Source of the DNA: Pseudoscleropodium purum
Lineage: Eukaryota > Streptophyta > Bryopsida > Hypnales > Brachytheciaceae
Assembly: GCA_963969395.1 (NCBI GenBank)
Contig: OZ017801.1
Span: 2,296,501 to 2,360,500 of the forward strand
Length of the DNA: 64,000 nt
Direction of reading: 5' to 3'
Under the pieces are notes generated by a model that saw only the letters and a list, made by a program, of their open reading frames with translations, did not search any database and was not told the DNA's origin. Shown here piece by piece: positions 38,601-51,379 of the stretch; within the stretch, counting starts at the first letter, position 1; every line of letters begins with the position of its first letter. Position numbers and translations under genes: made by a program.

Positions 38601-40999
38601 CCCACTTAACATGCCAGGGCCAGCTCTCAACAAGTGCGAAGTAACATTCACCAGCTACACATGAAAGTCCAACAGGCAGAGAAAGAGGGAAGAAGGAATC
38701 CATCCTAAGTGAAGACGCAGAATTTCGACGTGATTGATGTCATATTTCGATGGAATAAGCTTATTCATACCGTCGGTCTGCCTCTTCCGCTCTGTGAAGC
38801 CCTGCTGCACAAAGAGCGAAACTGTAAGATTTGACAGACTCATTTGGAGCAGATCTAGCGAACGTGAAATGAAAATTCATAAAAGGAAAACCAGATGAAA
38901 AATGCATACATAAAAATGAAATAAAGTTTCTAATAAGGAAATTTCAAAAAATGAAATGATATAAAATTCAGAAACGAAAATGCAAAATTAATCCAGAAAT
39001 TCAAACCGATTATATGACGGAAGATTCAAACAAGTTGAATTCAACATGAATTGAAGAAGCATTTTGAGAGCCTACAGAGGCGACTGGACAGCATCGGATT
39101 CATACCTTCGGTGATGACCAGGCATGGGTTGATTCGATGGGGGGGGGGGGGGGGGGGGGGGGCTGCGTTCTGGAGTAAGTGTCCATCGCCAGCTGGATCA
39201 CGGGTCCATTTGCAAATAATCTTATTGAAGTTCACCAGAGCAATTCCGGTTCTGCCATGGGTTGCGACACCAAAGGGTTGATTACGACGGATACGTCACT
39301 AGAATCAAACCCATCACCTCCTAACTTCCCTCGACCTTTTGCAAGTAAAGGACATCTGGTTTAAAGTAATTCAATGATTTAACTTGTACTTCAAACGCTA
39401 CCTACCAATCATACACATAAGTTAGTACATAATTGTCAATGAATCATTCCAGGGTTGAAAACACCTCGTATTTAACAAAATTGATATGATGCAGCAGAAT
39501 TTCATGAATCTAATTAAGAAATGAGAAATCAGTGGTCGCGCGATCGAGATAGGATGTGGACGTCGCAAGCCGTTAGTCAAGATTGAATAGCATACCACGC
39601 CCCAAGTTCCACACAATGATTTCCGGGGTCAAACCCTGCCGCAATCTGCTGTCACCAAGACGCTAGTCGCTGTCGGAATTGAGCTCAGCGGAGTATGCAA
39701 CGACGCAGTCATGGCAACATCCATACCTTCTGCCCTCACCTGCCCTTGTCAGCAGCGCGAATCTCCACTTGGAAGAGCATTCCAATCCGGACTACATGAG
39801 GATCGTTTGCTGATTGAGAGCCCGACAGGGGAAGAGCTCCCGATGCGCGAAGTCCGCGTCCAGGATCAGCCCAGCAAAGTCCAACAGCCGGGACATTTCT
39901 GTGACGCTGGTCAGGAAGCAAAGCAAAGCGCACACCACCGAGCACTGACTGGTGTGCGTGGTGTTGGAACCCCGTGGTGCGCCAGGACCACGTCTCTGGG
40001 GCTGCCATAAGACTTCCGCCATGCCTTCAATTTGTCTCTCGGCTGCCCACTCTGTTGTGCTCGTCCTGTCGTCGGCAAGGTCGAAGCTGCATCATCTCGT
40101 CATCCTCCGCCTCTAGACAGTAAATTTTGGTGACGTACAGACGTGGCCAGGGAGATGGTGTTCCGATCCGCCAGCGGCTGCACCAGCACTGGTTCCAATA
40201 AGAGCCCGGACCCTGCAATACATGTGGAACGTGAACGTACGTGAAACCTCGTCCCAGCGACGGCCCATGATGTTAGATGAGAACCACGTGCAGGTGACCG
40301 GGAGTGGAGTGCCTAAACCTCCTCAGAGAGGAGCTCCCCAATTGGTGAGAGCTCGCAGAGGGAAATTGACGCGGGACAGTCTAATATCATCCTCCAGATC
40401 CAAGCCTCAATCGGCCAACAACGGCGGCAGGCGGGGAACCGAGCGTCGACTCGATCTGGATTGTTGAGCTTCAAGCTCGACTAGATCAAATGGGCAGTCA
40501 TGACAGTGGCACTTTTGGATTGGGCACACTCGGTGAGCGCATCCTGGCCCGCGTCCCCGTGATCTTAGCCCAGAAGCAGCTTGGATGAGAGGTGATACGA
40601 GATTCTTCCCAAAGCTTGAAAGCGGACAGCTTGTTGGCCGTCAACACAATGGCGTACTCGTCTTCATCAATGTTCATTAAGTGCAGCACCCGCCGTCTGA
40701 CAATCGATCATCTCGGTTTCTCGGCTGTGTACGAGGCATGCATCGCATGATTGGATGAGATGCTCGCCAATTCTAAGCAGTCCTCTACTCGATGAAATCT
40801 TATTATCTTGCAATGGATTAGCGAATTTTTCAAATCGGAAAGCAATCCCACAATGCTGGACTTGCCCTGCACAAGATCCATCGGCTACATCAACCGTCGC
40901 AAGAGTCGATCGTTTAGTGAAGAGGACTGAAATCATACTTACCGTCGACATGTGTGTCGGGCCTCACCATAAGATTGCGGGCGGATAGGGGTTCATTTG
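35644..40999. other. Higher-complexity intergenic DNA, no confident gene
   Basis: Composition is more balanced than in the flanking AT-rich stretches. Short protein-like frames occur, for example minus strand 39792-40022 (LLDFAGLILDADFAHRELF) and 40498-40689 (NIDEDEYAIVLTANKLSAFK), but they shift frame, lack consistent splice partners and match no family I recognise. They may be exons of a gene I could not assemble or remnants of one. The poly-G tract at 39139-39162 lies within. Confidence 0.45.
39139..39162. repeat. 24-base poly-G tract
   Basis: Twenty-four consecutive G residues in otherwise ordinary DNA. Such tracts are prone to slippage, and the true length may differ from the assembled length. 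Confidence 0.95.
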
Positions 41000-41836
41000 T
41001 ACAGCTATCATTGGAATTAGCGCTTATTTTTTCACTCATCCAGCTCATAATGAATCCCCTGTGGGAAGATGCACACACCGGGTGCAAGAATGCAAAAATC
41101 CATTGGGTACATGTTACCATCCAATGGGTACATTTTTTTTGAAGAGTGGGCCGTATGTCTGGCTGTGTCAGAGAACCAATTGTCGATTCCAATTTAAGCA
41201 TCCCGTTCGGGTGGATTTCCAGATCTGCGTCTTGTGCACTGCCCTGTTTGCAACCTCGCCTCTTGTGAAGGTCAAGATGGCGACTCTATCCTGTAGTGAT
41301 CGTTTAGGGTGTCGGTTTGGGTTAACCAGTTCTCTATACTGTGAATCCTTTGAGAGATGTTCATCCTTCGGAGTGTTATTTGAGAGGATTTACGGCAATT
41401 ATTTCTCATAAGGATTTCAATGTTTTCATCTTACCAGAAGCGCTATTCCCTTGTTGCAGATGTTCATGGTATCATCAAACAAGTTTTAGAGACAAATTGC
41501 TCGTAGCTGATGATTTCGCCATGGAAACAGGACCTATGCAAGCGCTGGACGTCAGGCATCGGGAGTCATTCTTGAAGGAAGGAATCAAGCAACTCGCGAA
41601 TAGAAGTTTGAGTAAGTGTATATTACGCGTCATGTGGGCGGTCACTGCAATGAAGCTGCCGCTTGTGGCGTCGATGCCAACGACCTTCGCAGCAAGAACA
41701 TGCAAGGTCTCATTTCATACACAGCTCTGGACATTTTCTCTCTAAATTTGCTGAATTGGAATGGTTCTTCCTTCATGTGGTAGCACTCCTCAGTTTCATG
41801 CTTCACTGATGTTTTCAACTCTCAAGCTATGGCCAT
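41000..41836 (+). pseudogene. Partial duplicate of the F-box gene (intron 4 to intron 6)
   Basis: The stretch matches 18631-19390 of the F-box gene in the same orientation, including intron sequence, so it arose by DNA duplication and not retrotransposition. The match starts with TACAGCTATC inside intron 4. The exon 5 copy (41223-41270, 48 nt) is intact with both splice sites, and one His codon has become Arg. The exon 6 copy (41531-41706) is 176 nt against 171 in the parent; the extra bases near 41580-41630 throw it out of frame. The remaining exons are absent, so no F-box domain is present. About 80 bp extra lies in the intron 6 part. Confidence 0.9.
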
Positions 41837-41920
41837 GTCGCAATCGTTCACGTTATATGTGTCAAAGCTCGTGATTTTGTCCCCAAATTGATGTACGAGA
41901 CTCTTTATGTCACGTTAGAA

Positions 41921-42362
41921 TGCCGCGATTGTGAGCCCAAGTTCTCGTTCGAAAGAACCAGGTCCCTCATAAAACCTTAAAATCACTTCGGCCGAATTGC
42001 CTTCAGAAGTCATGTTACCCAAATTGCCTCAATTCTCAGAGCAGAGATCGTGAAAAATCTCCTGACAATTGACTACTGCAAGTACAGTGACCATGCGACC
42101 TCGTCTTAGAGCAAGCATCGAATTTGAAAGGAGGCAATTAGGTTTCTTTCGGCTGCCAAATGCGCTACTTTCTTTCTATTCTATTTTGTGGGTGCCGCGA
42201 TTCTGAGCCCAAATCCTTGATTGAAAATATAGGGCCCCTCATAAAACCTCGATTTCACTTTGCCTCCAAACATGGTGTTACCCAAATTGCTTCGATTCTC
42301 ATTGCGAAAGTCTGGGAAATCCTCCTGACAATTGGTGTCTTCCAGGTAGCAACGTGACCTCC
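41921..42362. repeat. Diverged direct duplication of about 175 bp
   Basis: Unit 1 (41921-42102) and unit 2 (42193-42362) share TGCCGCGATT, GAGCCCAA, CCCCTCATAAAACCT, GTTACCCAAATTGC and CTCCTGACAATTG in the same order. The units are about 270 bp apart start to start and considerably diverged. Noncoding or of unknown function. Confidence 0.8.
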
Positions 42363-42379
42363 TTTGCCGAGATGACGTC

Positions 42380-42960
42380 CTCCGCGTCCTCGTCCTCCTC
42401 CGCAACTTCGCTCCCGCCTGGAAGCAAGTGAACGCCGGCGACTGGAACGTGGCTGCCGTTGTCCACCACCCCTACGACTTGATCGACCGCACGGTCATGA
42501 TCGTGGATGTCGGCCATACGCATCGGCCAGCATCTCATGCCACGCCTGAAAGGCTTCGGTCTCAAGGAGATGCTTTACTAAGACCGCCACGCACTCCCGG
42601 CCGCTCGAGAGAAAGACCTCGGGTGCCGTCGTGAGCTCGACCACACCCTGCGGTCGTGGTGGTGGAGGACGGACCAGACGCGCGAGTTGTCGATATAGAG
42701 CTATGGCATTGCGAAGGGGTGGCCGGGGGCGTATTATGCGCGGGGGGTGATTGCCGATCTGGAAGCGGTGAGGGATCGAGGCCTGCGAGAGTGGGCAGCT
42801 CGATGGATGTGGCGGGGATCGATGTCAGGAATGTGCAGTCCGGTGGAAGAAAAATCCGTGGCGGGACATGAAGAACGACGCCATGCATGACGTACGATGC
42901 ATATCGATCGTATCTCTGGTGGACGCGCAGGTACGCGGCTGGCTCCATTCCGTTGTGCAC
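42380..42960. other. GC-rich coding-like island
   Basis: A sharp GC-rich block in AT-rich surroundings. The plus strand has protein-like frames (DVLRVLVLLRNFAPAWKQVN, then in another frame ADLEAVRDRGLREWAARWMW). The minus strand also has open frames, as expected from composition alone. No frame spans the block and no family was recognised. It may be a decayed exon of a GC-rich gene or an insertion. Confidence 0.35.
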
Positions 42961-45900
42961 GCGAGGCTGAAATGGAATGGAAAGCGTTCCTGAAACCGTA
43001 AGTGTGCTCCGATTCTAGATGCTCATGATCGAAGACCATATTCACACTCTGGATGATGATCATCATCAAATGTGCTTCTAGCTAATATCTTCTCATTCAA
43101 CCAAAGTAGTACTGGAATCATAAAATGACGTTATGAATATTTTATGGCCAATTTGATGGAGTTCAGGTAAATGATATTTTGGGAGAAAAATATTTTAGGC
43201 TGAAATGTACAGGATTCAGGTGTTGTAGTCCCTGGATCCATTTTCACCTTTACATGCCCAATCCATTTTTAAAGTATTAGCAGATATTCTTTATCTTGAT
43301 TTCATCAAACTGTTTTTGAAAAAAAGGTTATTTACTGAAGATTTAAAATTCACTTTGGATGAATGATTAGGAATTAGGACCCAACTTTGCCCTAAAGCAT
43401 AGTGTTCATCATCCAAGATAGAGACTTCAAAGCGGTTAAGAGGTTAAGACTTAGTGCGTACCTAAGTGCACAACTTTACAATTTTGCTTTTGTTTTTGTT
43501 GGTTGCCATGACCAAAATGTAGCAAGATGTAGTTGGAATTTGAGTATCTTGAACTTTTGGATATTTTCCTTGATCCAAAATGTTTATGGGGCAAACAAGA
43601 GACCTAACTTGAGTGTTGTGATTATGTGCCCCTACTTCTCATCATAATACCTTCAAATTGTTTTTTCTATTTACATGACAAGCACTTCACATTGTGTAAT
43701 GTCTTGCTAATGGTGCAAAAATGTGAATTTAACAACATTAGAAAATTTGGCTTTCTATATACGCATCAATGGCATTGGCTCCATTCTGAGTGTAGAATCA
43801 AGTATTGGGCATTAAGACCCCTCTAGATAATGCTTTGAACAAACCTTTTGAATTCCAATGTTTAAATTTTATATCACTGGAGGAAAAAAAATTCTGACTC
43901 TTTTGTGGAACCAATTGGTTCTATTCCAACTTCCAAATGCATTACTTATTAAAATCAAAAGTTGAATTCAATTCTTGCTATGTATTGTTCAATCTTCTTC
44001 ATTCAATTTGAAGTTGGATTAGGAAACTTTTGAGGACCTCATGAAGGTTTTGAAATTTGAGCGTCTTACATTTGAATTTGCAAGGGAGGAAACTCATTGA
44101 TGGGATACATTTTACTTTGTTTCACATGCAACTTTCAAGTTCAATGAAGTCATGATCAACTTCCAACCTTCATACTTCTATACTTGCAGTGAACTTTGAT
44201 GCTGCTGCATTCCTTCTGGTGCATGTTTGTGGCCTCTGACCCAACAACAAGAACCACCGACTTGGGACATCCTCCTCCAAAATCAAGCATCGTCACGAGG
44301 ATTCCACAGGGAGATCATCTCTGCTTCCCCAGATTGCCATTCTCGGTTTACGGTTTTCCAACAGGGAAACTTTGTGCCAGGGATTTTTTCCAAATTGGTT
44401 GCTATTCTCTGATTCCCATTCCTCGTGCAAAACCATCTGCTTAATCATCTGGGAAACTGGTAATATTATTTCTCGTAAAGGGTCATCAAGGGTCATCCTC
44501 CTTGTGTTGCAGGAGCACTTAACCAACAACAAGAAATTCTGTGGCCGTGGCAACCAAGGAAACAGCGTTGACGAATTCGTCGTCTTGGATAAATCAGTGG
44601 ACTCTTCATTCGGATTGGCCTCTTCGATAAAAACAGGAGTTCTTTCTTCGTTCCCTTTCTTCTGATTGCGTTTCGACCTAAAATTAACCTCCAATTATCC
44701 ATGTTTAAAATAGGAAGCTCCTTGTTTGGGAGCTCATAATCAATCCTGGATACTTTCAAAGTCTATTTTCTATTGTTGGGAATGAGTTCTACCAAATCCT
44801 CATCTTGAACCTCCTTGTGTGGCACACTGGGAAGTTTCGCTGATCTTGTTGGCATGAGAATGTACAGCCCATAGAAGGTGGATTTCTTGCAACAACGTCA
44901 GTGTGTAGGGTTTTGAGATGCATGTCACAATTTTAAACTGGGAAATGGAGAAAATATGATGAGATATTCGCGTTAAGGTTTCCAACAATAATGCTATTTG
45001 TTGTCCTCGTTTTAGACAAAATATCTATGATACTATTGTTCCATGACAATTACAGTTGGCAAATAGGAAAAAGCTCTGGAAATCACTGTTACGCACATTG
45101 AAATCATTAACAACGTATAAACTCACGTTTGATCCACCTTGCACTCTTGATCACTACGCCACCAACATCCCAATAATAACTAAGTCAACAAACATCTAGA
45201 AAGGAGAATTCAAGCCAAGCTGTTGGCTTAGACCATTGCTCACACACTTCTTTTTTTAATGACATTGGTAACATATATACTTGCCACTCCTCGAGCCATG
45301 TCACAAATCCTCCTTAAGATTTTCCACGAACTCTGCATTCCAGGTCCAGGCTCACTTTGCATTTGTCAAAATGCTCTCATTCAAAACTACAGATCCCGAA
45401 AATAATGAGTCATACATTTCAAGCAAATTCTTATTAAAGCTGCAGAAGTACGAGCTCAAATATAGATTAAATTTAGCAATCTATTACATGACGTCGGTGG
45501 TGACATTTAAATCTCCATCAGAACATAATTACCTTGACAACAATACCTTGCAAGGTCCTGGATTCTAAGAACTTATGGAATATTCTGCAGAGTTCGACAA
45601 ACAAAAGACGCTGGATTAATTATTGTCATAACAATACTACCGCGAAACATTAGATTTTCACAAACTCAAAACTTCTCCAGAAAACACAAGGTCAAATTTG
45701 GAGGAGTCTTCATCGATAACTAAGGTAGAAACACTTGCCACAGCAACACTTTTTCTTCGTCCCACTATCTCAAAGGTCAAGTGATCCAAAAAAACAAAAA
45801 ACTGAAGTGATTCATAATTTTGTAATACTCGGGTAATGTTTTATAATTTTTGGAAGTTGAAAACATGAAGTAGTGTACATTTAATTTCACTAGATTCACC

Positions 45901-46020
45901 TTGAATGGACACCTTTGAAGTACGAATGGTCTCAATTCTCATTGGTTGAGTACTTCTAAAAACTCCTCACTTTTCATTGGTTGCATCAAAGAAGTTGTGT
46001 TGATTTTGAGTCAAGAAAAG
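42961..46020. other. Intergenic DNA, no confident gene
   Basis: Mostly AT-rich. A segment at about 44190-44770 has higher complexity with open frames on both strands (minus-strand blocks IDYELPNKELPILNMDNWRL and NQFGKNPWHKVSLLENRKPR), but I could not identify it or find a consistent exon structure. Confidence 0.45.
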
Positions 46021-46937
46021 TTCAACCCATACAATTTTATGACTATGTTTTCACCAAAAACACTCAAAAATTCTCATTTTTAATACAAATACCAAATTTT
46101 TGAAAAAAAAAAAGGGTTTTTTTGGCACTTGTAACCATAAGATCTTGTAGTATGATGACTTGAGAACATGTGGTAAAAATTTCAAAAATTTCCACCACAT
46201 GAATTGCAAGATATAAACATTCTAATTTGTTGAAATCATTTTTTTGGCTCTACGAAAAATGAGGCAGCTTCACTTCAAAAGCTCACTTTTCTACAAAAAA
46301 AAATGTCCAAAATGGTAATGCTTCTAAGAATTCTTTGCCTAGACAAGTTAGCCACATGCTTTAAAATTTTGAAGTCATTTGGAATTGTACAAAATATAGG
46401 AAAAAAATAGTCAATAGACAATAGTAGAGAATGATTTAAAATACTGAATTGTTAAGAATTAAATTATGGAATTGAAAATGTCAATTCCAATGGTTTAAAT
46501 GTTGTAAGAAACGATCTACATCCTTTGGTTTATTTCTTTTCAGAAATATTGAAAATTGAGTAAGATTAAGGACTTCAAAGTTTATTTTAAAGTAGAAAAT
46601 CCATAACTGCCTACAAATAAAAAAACCTCGTAACTTTCATCTCATTGATCAAAATGGAATGATTTAAAGCTTTTCATGTATATATAACTCTAAAAAATCA
46701 ATTTTAGTTTTTTTTTATCTGCCCAAATTGCCCATTTACAGAAAAAAAAAGTAACATATTAGGCCATAAATTTTTATTCATATTTCCAAGCGTCATGAAA
46801 TTTTGTGCATATCAAAGATATTCCTTGTCCCCACCTTCTATTAAATTTTGGACCAATAGTATGAAATTCCCTAGTTACATACATGTGCTCAAAATTTTAT
46901 GTAGCCAAAAAATACAACATGGTTCTTTAGGGGTTAA
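46021..46937 (-). repeat. TIR element family A, copy 2 (inverted, about 917 bp)
   Basis: Reads as the reverse complement of copy 1 from end to end. The right boundary is CTTTAGGGGTTAA; the left end (TTCAACCCATACAATTTTAT) is more decayed. It is noncoding. Confidence 0.75.
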
Positions 46938-47355
46938 TATTTTAACCCATTTTCAATTGTTGGAGAATAGAAAATGGTCAACTTATTATATCATTTATTT
47001 TTATATATCATACATTGAAAAAAAATTCATTAATCACAAAATTTATACATGCATTTCAACTAAGGAAGTTCAACAAAAGATATGAGATAAATATCATGTA
47101 CATTAAATTGTATGTATGTATATATATAAGGATGTATCTAGATATATGTATGTATATGCATATATGCATATATATATATTTGAATGTATATATATTTATC
47201 GATGTGCAAGATGTTTTTTATTTTTTCTAGCCTTGATTTTTTGGGGTTCTCTTATTTCCAAGACCAAGCTATAAGGTGTTTTCGGGTGTACAGTATCCAA
47301 AAACTTGTTAAGTAATCAAGTAGCAATGGATGCACTAAGTAGTAAAGCCCATGAT

Positions 47356-48283
47356 CTTAATTCCTAAATTTCCATGATTATGCTTTGATCAAAAACACTT
47401 AAAAGCTGCCATATTTAGTACAAGTACCAATTTTTTGAGAAATAAATTTTTTGACATATGTAACTATAGGATCTTATATTATGTTGACTTGAAAAGATGC
47501 GGTAAGAATTTCAAAAATTTCCACCGGGTGAATTTTAAGATATAGGCATTCAGGTTCACTAAAATCATTTTTTTGCCCCTCCAAAAATTAGGGCAGCTGC
47601 ACTAGCTCACTTTTCTTTGAAAAAATATTCAGAATGGTGGTGCTTCTTTGGATTTGTTTTTCTATACAAGTTGGCTACATGCTTCAAAAATTTCACATTA
47701 TTTAGAATTGTGCAACATATAGGAAAAAGATAGTAAGTAGAAAGAAGTAAAGAATGTTTCAAAATACTAAATTGTTAAGAATTTAGTTATGGAATTGAAA
47801 AATTCCAATTCCAATGATTGCAATGTTGTAGTAAATAATTTACACCCTTAGATTTTATTTTTTCAAAAAATATTGAAAATTGAGTTAAAAAAAAAGACTT
47901 CAAAGTGTTTTTTTGAGTACCGAATCCATAATTGCCTACAAACAAAAACTTCTTGTAACTTTCATCTCATTGATCAAAATTGAATGATTCAAATCTTCCC
48001 ACATACATATAACTCTAGAAAACCAATTTCAAATATTTTGTCCAAGAAGAGTCATTTTCTTTATCTACTTGGATTGCCCATTTACGAAAAAAGTAACATA
48101 TTAGGCCATAACTTTTTACTCATATTTCCAAATAACATGAAATTTAGTGTATACAAAAGATATTCCTCATTTCCACCTTCTTTAAAATTTTGGGCCAAAA
48201 ATATACAAATCCTCATTCACATTGGCTTGCCAAAAATTGTCATATTGCCCCAAAAGACGCATACTGGTCCTTTAGGGGTTAAA
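47356..48283 (-). repeat. TIR element family A, copy 3 (inverted, about 928 bp)
   Basis: Same orientation and order of blocks as copy 2, only about 420 bp away. The right end is CTTTAGGGGTTAA and the left is TTAATTCCTAAAT. Because copies 2 and 3 are inverted relative to copy 1 yet end in the same motif on the right, the motif must lie at both ends of the ancestral element. Confidence 0.75.
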
Positions 48284-49565
48284 TTTCAAAAGATCTATTT
48301 AATATTGATTTTGTATCACCTAATAAATCCTTTTTTCCCAAAAAAATATAATGAACTTTTGAAGTTTTCCATATAAGATTTTAATAATCTTTGATCTTTC
48401 AAATTTTCAAACGAAATTTAATACAAGGTGTAGACATGACTTTGAAATTTTTCATAATGGTTGTTGAACATTGTGAAATTGAATTGTCACTCAAAGAAAG
48501 GTAATCATCATGCACCAAACTCTCATATTGTACCTTTCTATCGAAGAATGACATTTCTATTAAATTTCAACTAAATTTCAACAAACTAAGAGTACTAATG
48601 TCTCTGATTTTAATACTAATATTTGAAAAGACAAAACCTAAGGCCATATACACATATTCGAAGTGCAATATTTTTTGCTTTGCTTTAGTGTGAATATATA
48701 TATATATATATAAATATGATTTGATTTTCAGAGATGAAATCAAATATGGGATATCATACTTCATAAAAACAGTAGATTCATTTGTCAAAGTTTCAAATTA
48801 CCAAGAGTTTTTCAGGAAAATATAGAAAAATTCATGTCAAATTCAAAACATGTTATAAAATCTGAAATTTTTACCATAGGTACACATTAAAGTGTAGAAT
48901 CTTGTGATAGTGTAAACCACTTTTTTATATCAATCCATATTTAGAAACTCATCATTATAGGCTCTCATTGTCAAGCTGTAAAAATATTCAAATAAGAGAA
49001 ATTTTCAAAGTATTCAAGGGGAATAAAAATAAAGTTAAGTAACTTTATTTTTATTAATTTAGCTCAAACAAAAGAAGTCATTTTAAAGGTTGAAATTAAA
49101 CTTTTTTTTTTTAAATAGTAAATTTTTCTAAAACAAGTTATACAATACATGAATTTGTTAAAACAAAACACATGTAAAGTCACTACCAATAGAAGAAAAC
49201 ATTGTTCAAATGAGCACATCTTGAAGCAACAAAATTTTGTTGAAAATGTCCAAATCCTAGCATTCAAAGCAATCAAAATATGTTGATATTTTCAAATCAA
49301 AATATGACTTGAATTTAATCCCTTAAGAATAAAATGTAAAGATGTGCTATAAAGAACAAATAAGAATAATAATTTAATGATAACTTGAGCAAAAGCTAAG
49401 AACTATGATCTATAAATTGTATCTACATTGTTGGTTCTACAATTAATTAGTATGAACTAATTTTTATCAAGAATGTTCTTAGAACTAAAATTGCTTGTAA
49501 ATTGGATATTAGTGATTTTTTGCTCAAGAATTTATCTTTGAAGTTTAGAATGACAAATTGTCTTA
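48284..49565. other. AT-rich intergenic DNA
   Basis: No gene or RNA recognised. A short TA microsatellite sits near 48695-48711. Confidence 0.55.
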
Positions 49566-49839
49566 AGGGTTGACAGGACAGTTGGACGTCTGGGACGTCT
49601 GAACGCGGACACTGTGTCCGCAACGTCCGCTGACATTTGCGGACGCTGTCTGCCCGTCCGCCCCATCCGCCCCGTCCGTCTGCCCGCGTCCGTCTGCATC
49701 CGTCCGCCCTACCCGTCCCGCCCCGTCCACCCCATCCGCCCGTCTGCCTTCTGACGGCGGGAGGGACGCTACGTCCGTGCGGATGGACGTCCGGGTTACG
49801 GACGCCTTTTTTGGGCGGACGTAGAGATTCGTCAACCCT
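49566..49839. mobile_element. GC-rich TIR element of 274 bp built of CGTCCG-type repeats
   Basis: The stretch starts AGGGTTGAC and ends GTCAACCCT, a perfect 9-bp inverted pair. Inside is a dense set of degenerate GTCCGCCC/CGTCTGCC repeats on one side and their complements (GCGGAC, GGACGTC) at both flanks. GC content is far above the AT-rich surroundings on either side. It has no transposase. It is probably a non-autonomous DNA transposon; target duplication was not seen by eye. Confidence 0.65.
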
Positions 49840-50409
49840 GACTATCTTTATGGCAATGCAATTATTTAAGAATTTTATCTTATATTCATTTTGTAGTCAT
49901 TTTCAAAGGGCCATTTAGTTTTGACTTTCTTTAGATGAAATATATTTGGCTCTTTAAAATAAAAAAGATTTGTAGTCAAGTCTTTTGAATATTGTACAAA
50001 TGTTGAAGAACTACTAAAACAACAATCAAGAACAAGATGGATGAAAAAATAAAATTTTGTGTATATGGGACACACTTGCATTCATTCATTGTTCAAAATT
50101 TGAACTCCTTCAAATTTAATCTAAAGAGGTTTAGAAGCTAATAATATGAAATACTACCAATAAAGATTCATCCAAAAAATGAATGAAATTTAGTGATCTT
50201 TCAACTATGAAAAAAAAATTGTGCAATTAATCATTTGACCTTTGCTTGAACTAAAGATAATAAGATTACTTTTGGAAACTCCTCCAAATATCAATGACAA
50301 CAATTCATGTATTGTATTTATGTCTTTTTTCTATAAATATATTATATATATTATCATTTTTTCAGATTTTCCAACAAATATTAATCTCTAAAGTACCGGT
50401 GTGTGTTTT

Positions 50410-51300
50410 AGGGTTGTTTAAAAATTTTAGGCAGGTACATGTGAATGAGGATTAGTATATTTTAAGCTGAAATTTTAATAGAAGAGATGGACAAGGAATA
50501 TCTTTCATATGCACTAAATTTCATGACATTTGGGAATATGAATCAAAAGCTATAGCCTAATAAATTACTTTTTTCTCATGAATGGGCAATCTGGGTTGAT
50601 AAAAAACATCACTTTTTTTATAAACAAAAATTTGAAATTGTTTTTTTAGAGTTATATATACATAGAATGCTTTGAATGTTCCATTTTAGTCAATGAGTCA
50701 AAAGTTATGAGGATTTTTTGTTTGCAAGCAGTTATGGCTTTTCTATTCTAAAATAAACTTTGCAGTCCTTTATCTTACTTAGTTTTCAATATTTTTGGAA
50801 AAAAATAAAATCATAGGATGTAGGTTGTTAAATTGTCATTTTTTTTATTCCATATTTAAATTCTTAACAATTTTGAATTTTTTCAATCATTCTATACTAC
50901 TTACTATTAATCTACTTACTATTTTTTCTCTATATGTTGTACAATTCCAAATGATCTAAAAATTTACAAGCATTTGGCTAACTTATGTAGGAGAAAGAAT
51001 CCAAAGAAGCACTAGCATTTTAGACCTTTTTTCATTGAAAAGTGAGCTTGTGAAGTGCGTCTGCCTTGCTTTTTTGTAGGGCCAAAAAAATGATTTTAGT
51101 GAATTTGAATGCTTATATCTTACAATTCATGTGGTGAAAATGTTTGAAATTTTACCACATGTTTTCAAGTCAAGATACTAGAATGTCCTATGGTTATATA
51201 TGTCAAAAAAAGTTTTTTTTCAAAAATTTGGTACTTGTATTTAGAAAGGCAGTTTTCAAGCATTTTTGGTGAAAACATAGTCAGAGAATCTTAGAGTTAA
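50410..51300 (+). repeat. TIR element family A, copy 4 (direct, about 890 bp)
   Basis: Same block order and orientation as copy 1 (for example TGAGCTTGTGAAGTGC, then GGGCCAAAAAAATGATTTTA). Both termini are degraded: the right end reads TCTTAGAGTTAA and the left end is approximate. Confidence 0.7.
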
Positions 51301-51379
51301 GTGGATGAAGTACCCACACCATTCACAACATTCATCATCCATTGTACTTAGGAGGTCTTTGGCTATAGCTAGTGCCCTT

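Noticed and set aside
41531..41745. Open frame through the F-box exon 6 copy as a new protein
   Set aside because: The frame is the parent exon read out of phase after a 5-nt gain; nothing suggests selection on it.
44190..44770. Possible organelle-derived insert or gene fragment
   Set aside because: The frames look somewhat protein-like, but I could not match them to a known plastid, mitochondrial or nuclear protein, so no claim is made.
49563..49918. Arg/Pro-rich and Asp/Gly-rich frames over the GC-rich element
   Set aside because: They come from the CGTCCG repeats of the TIR element, not from coding selection.
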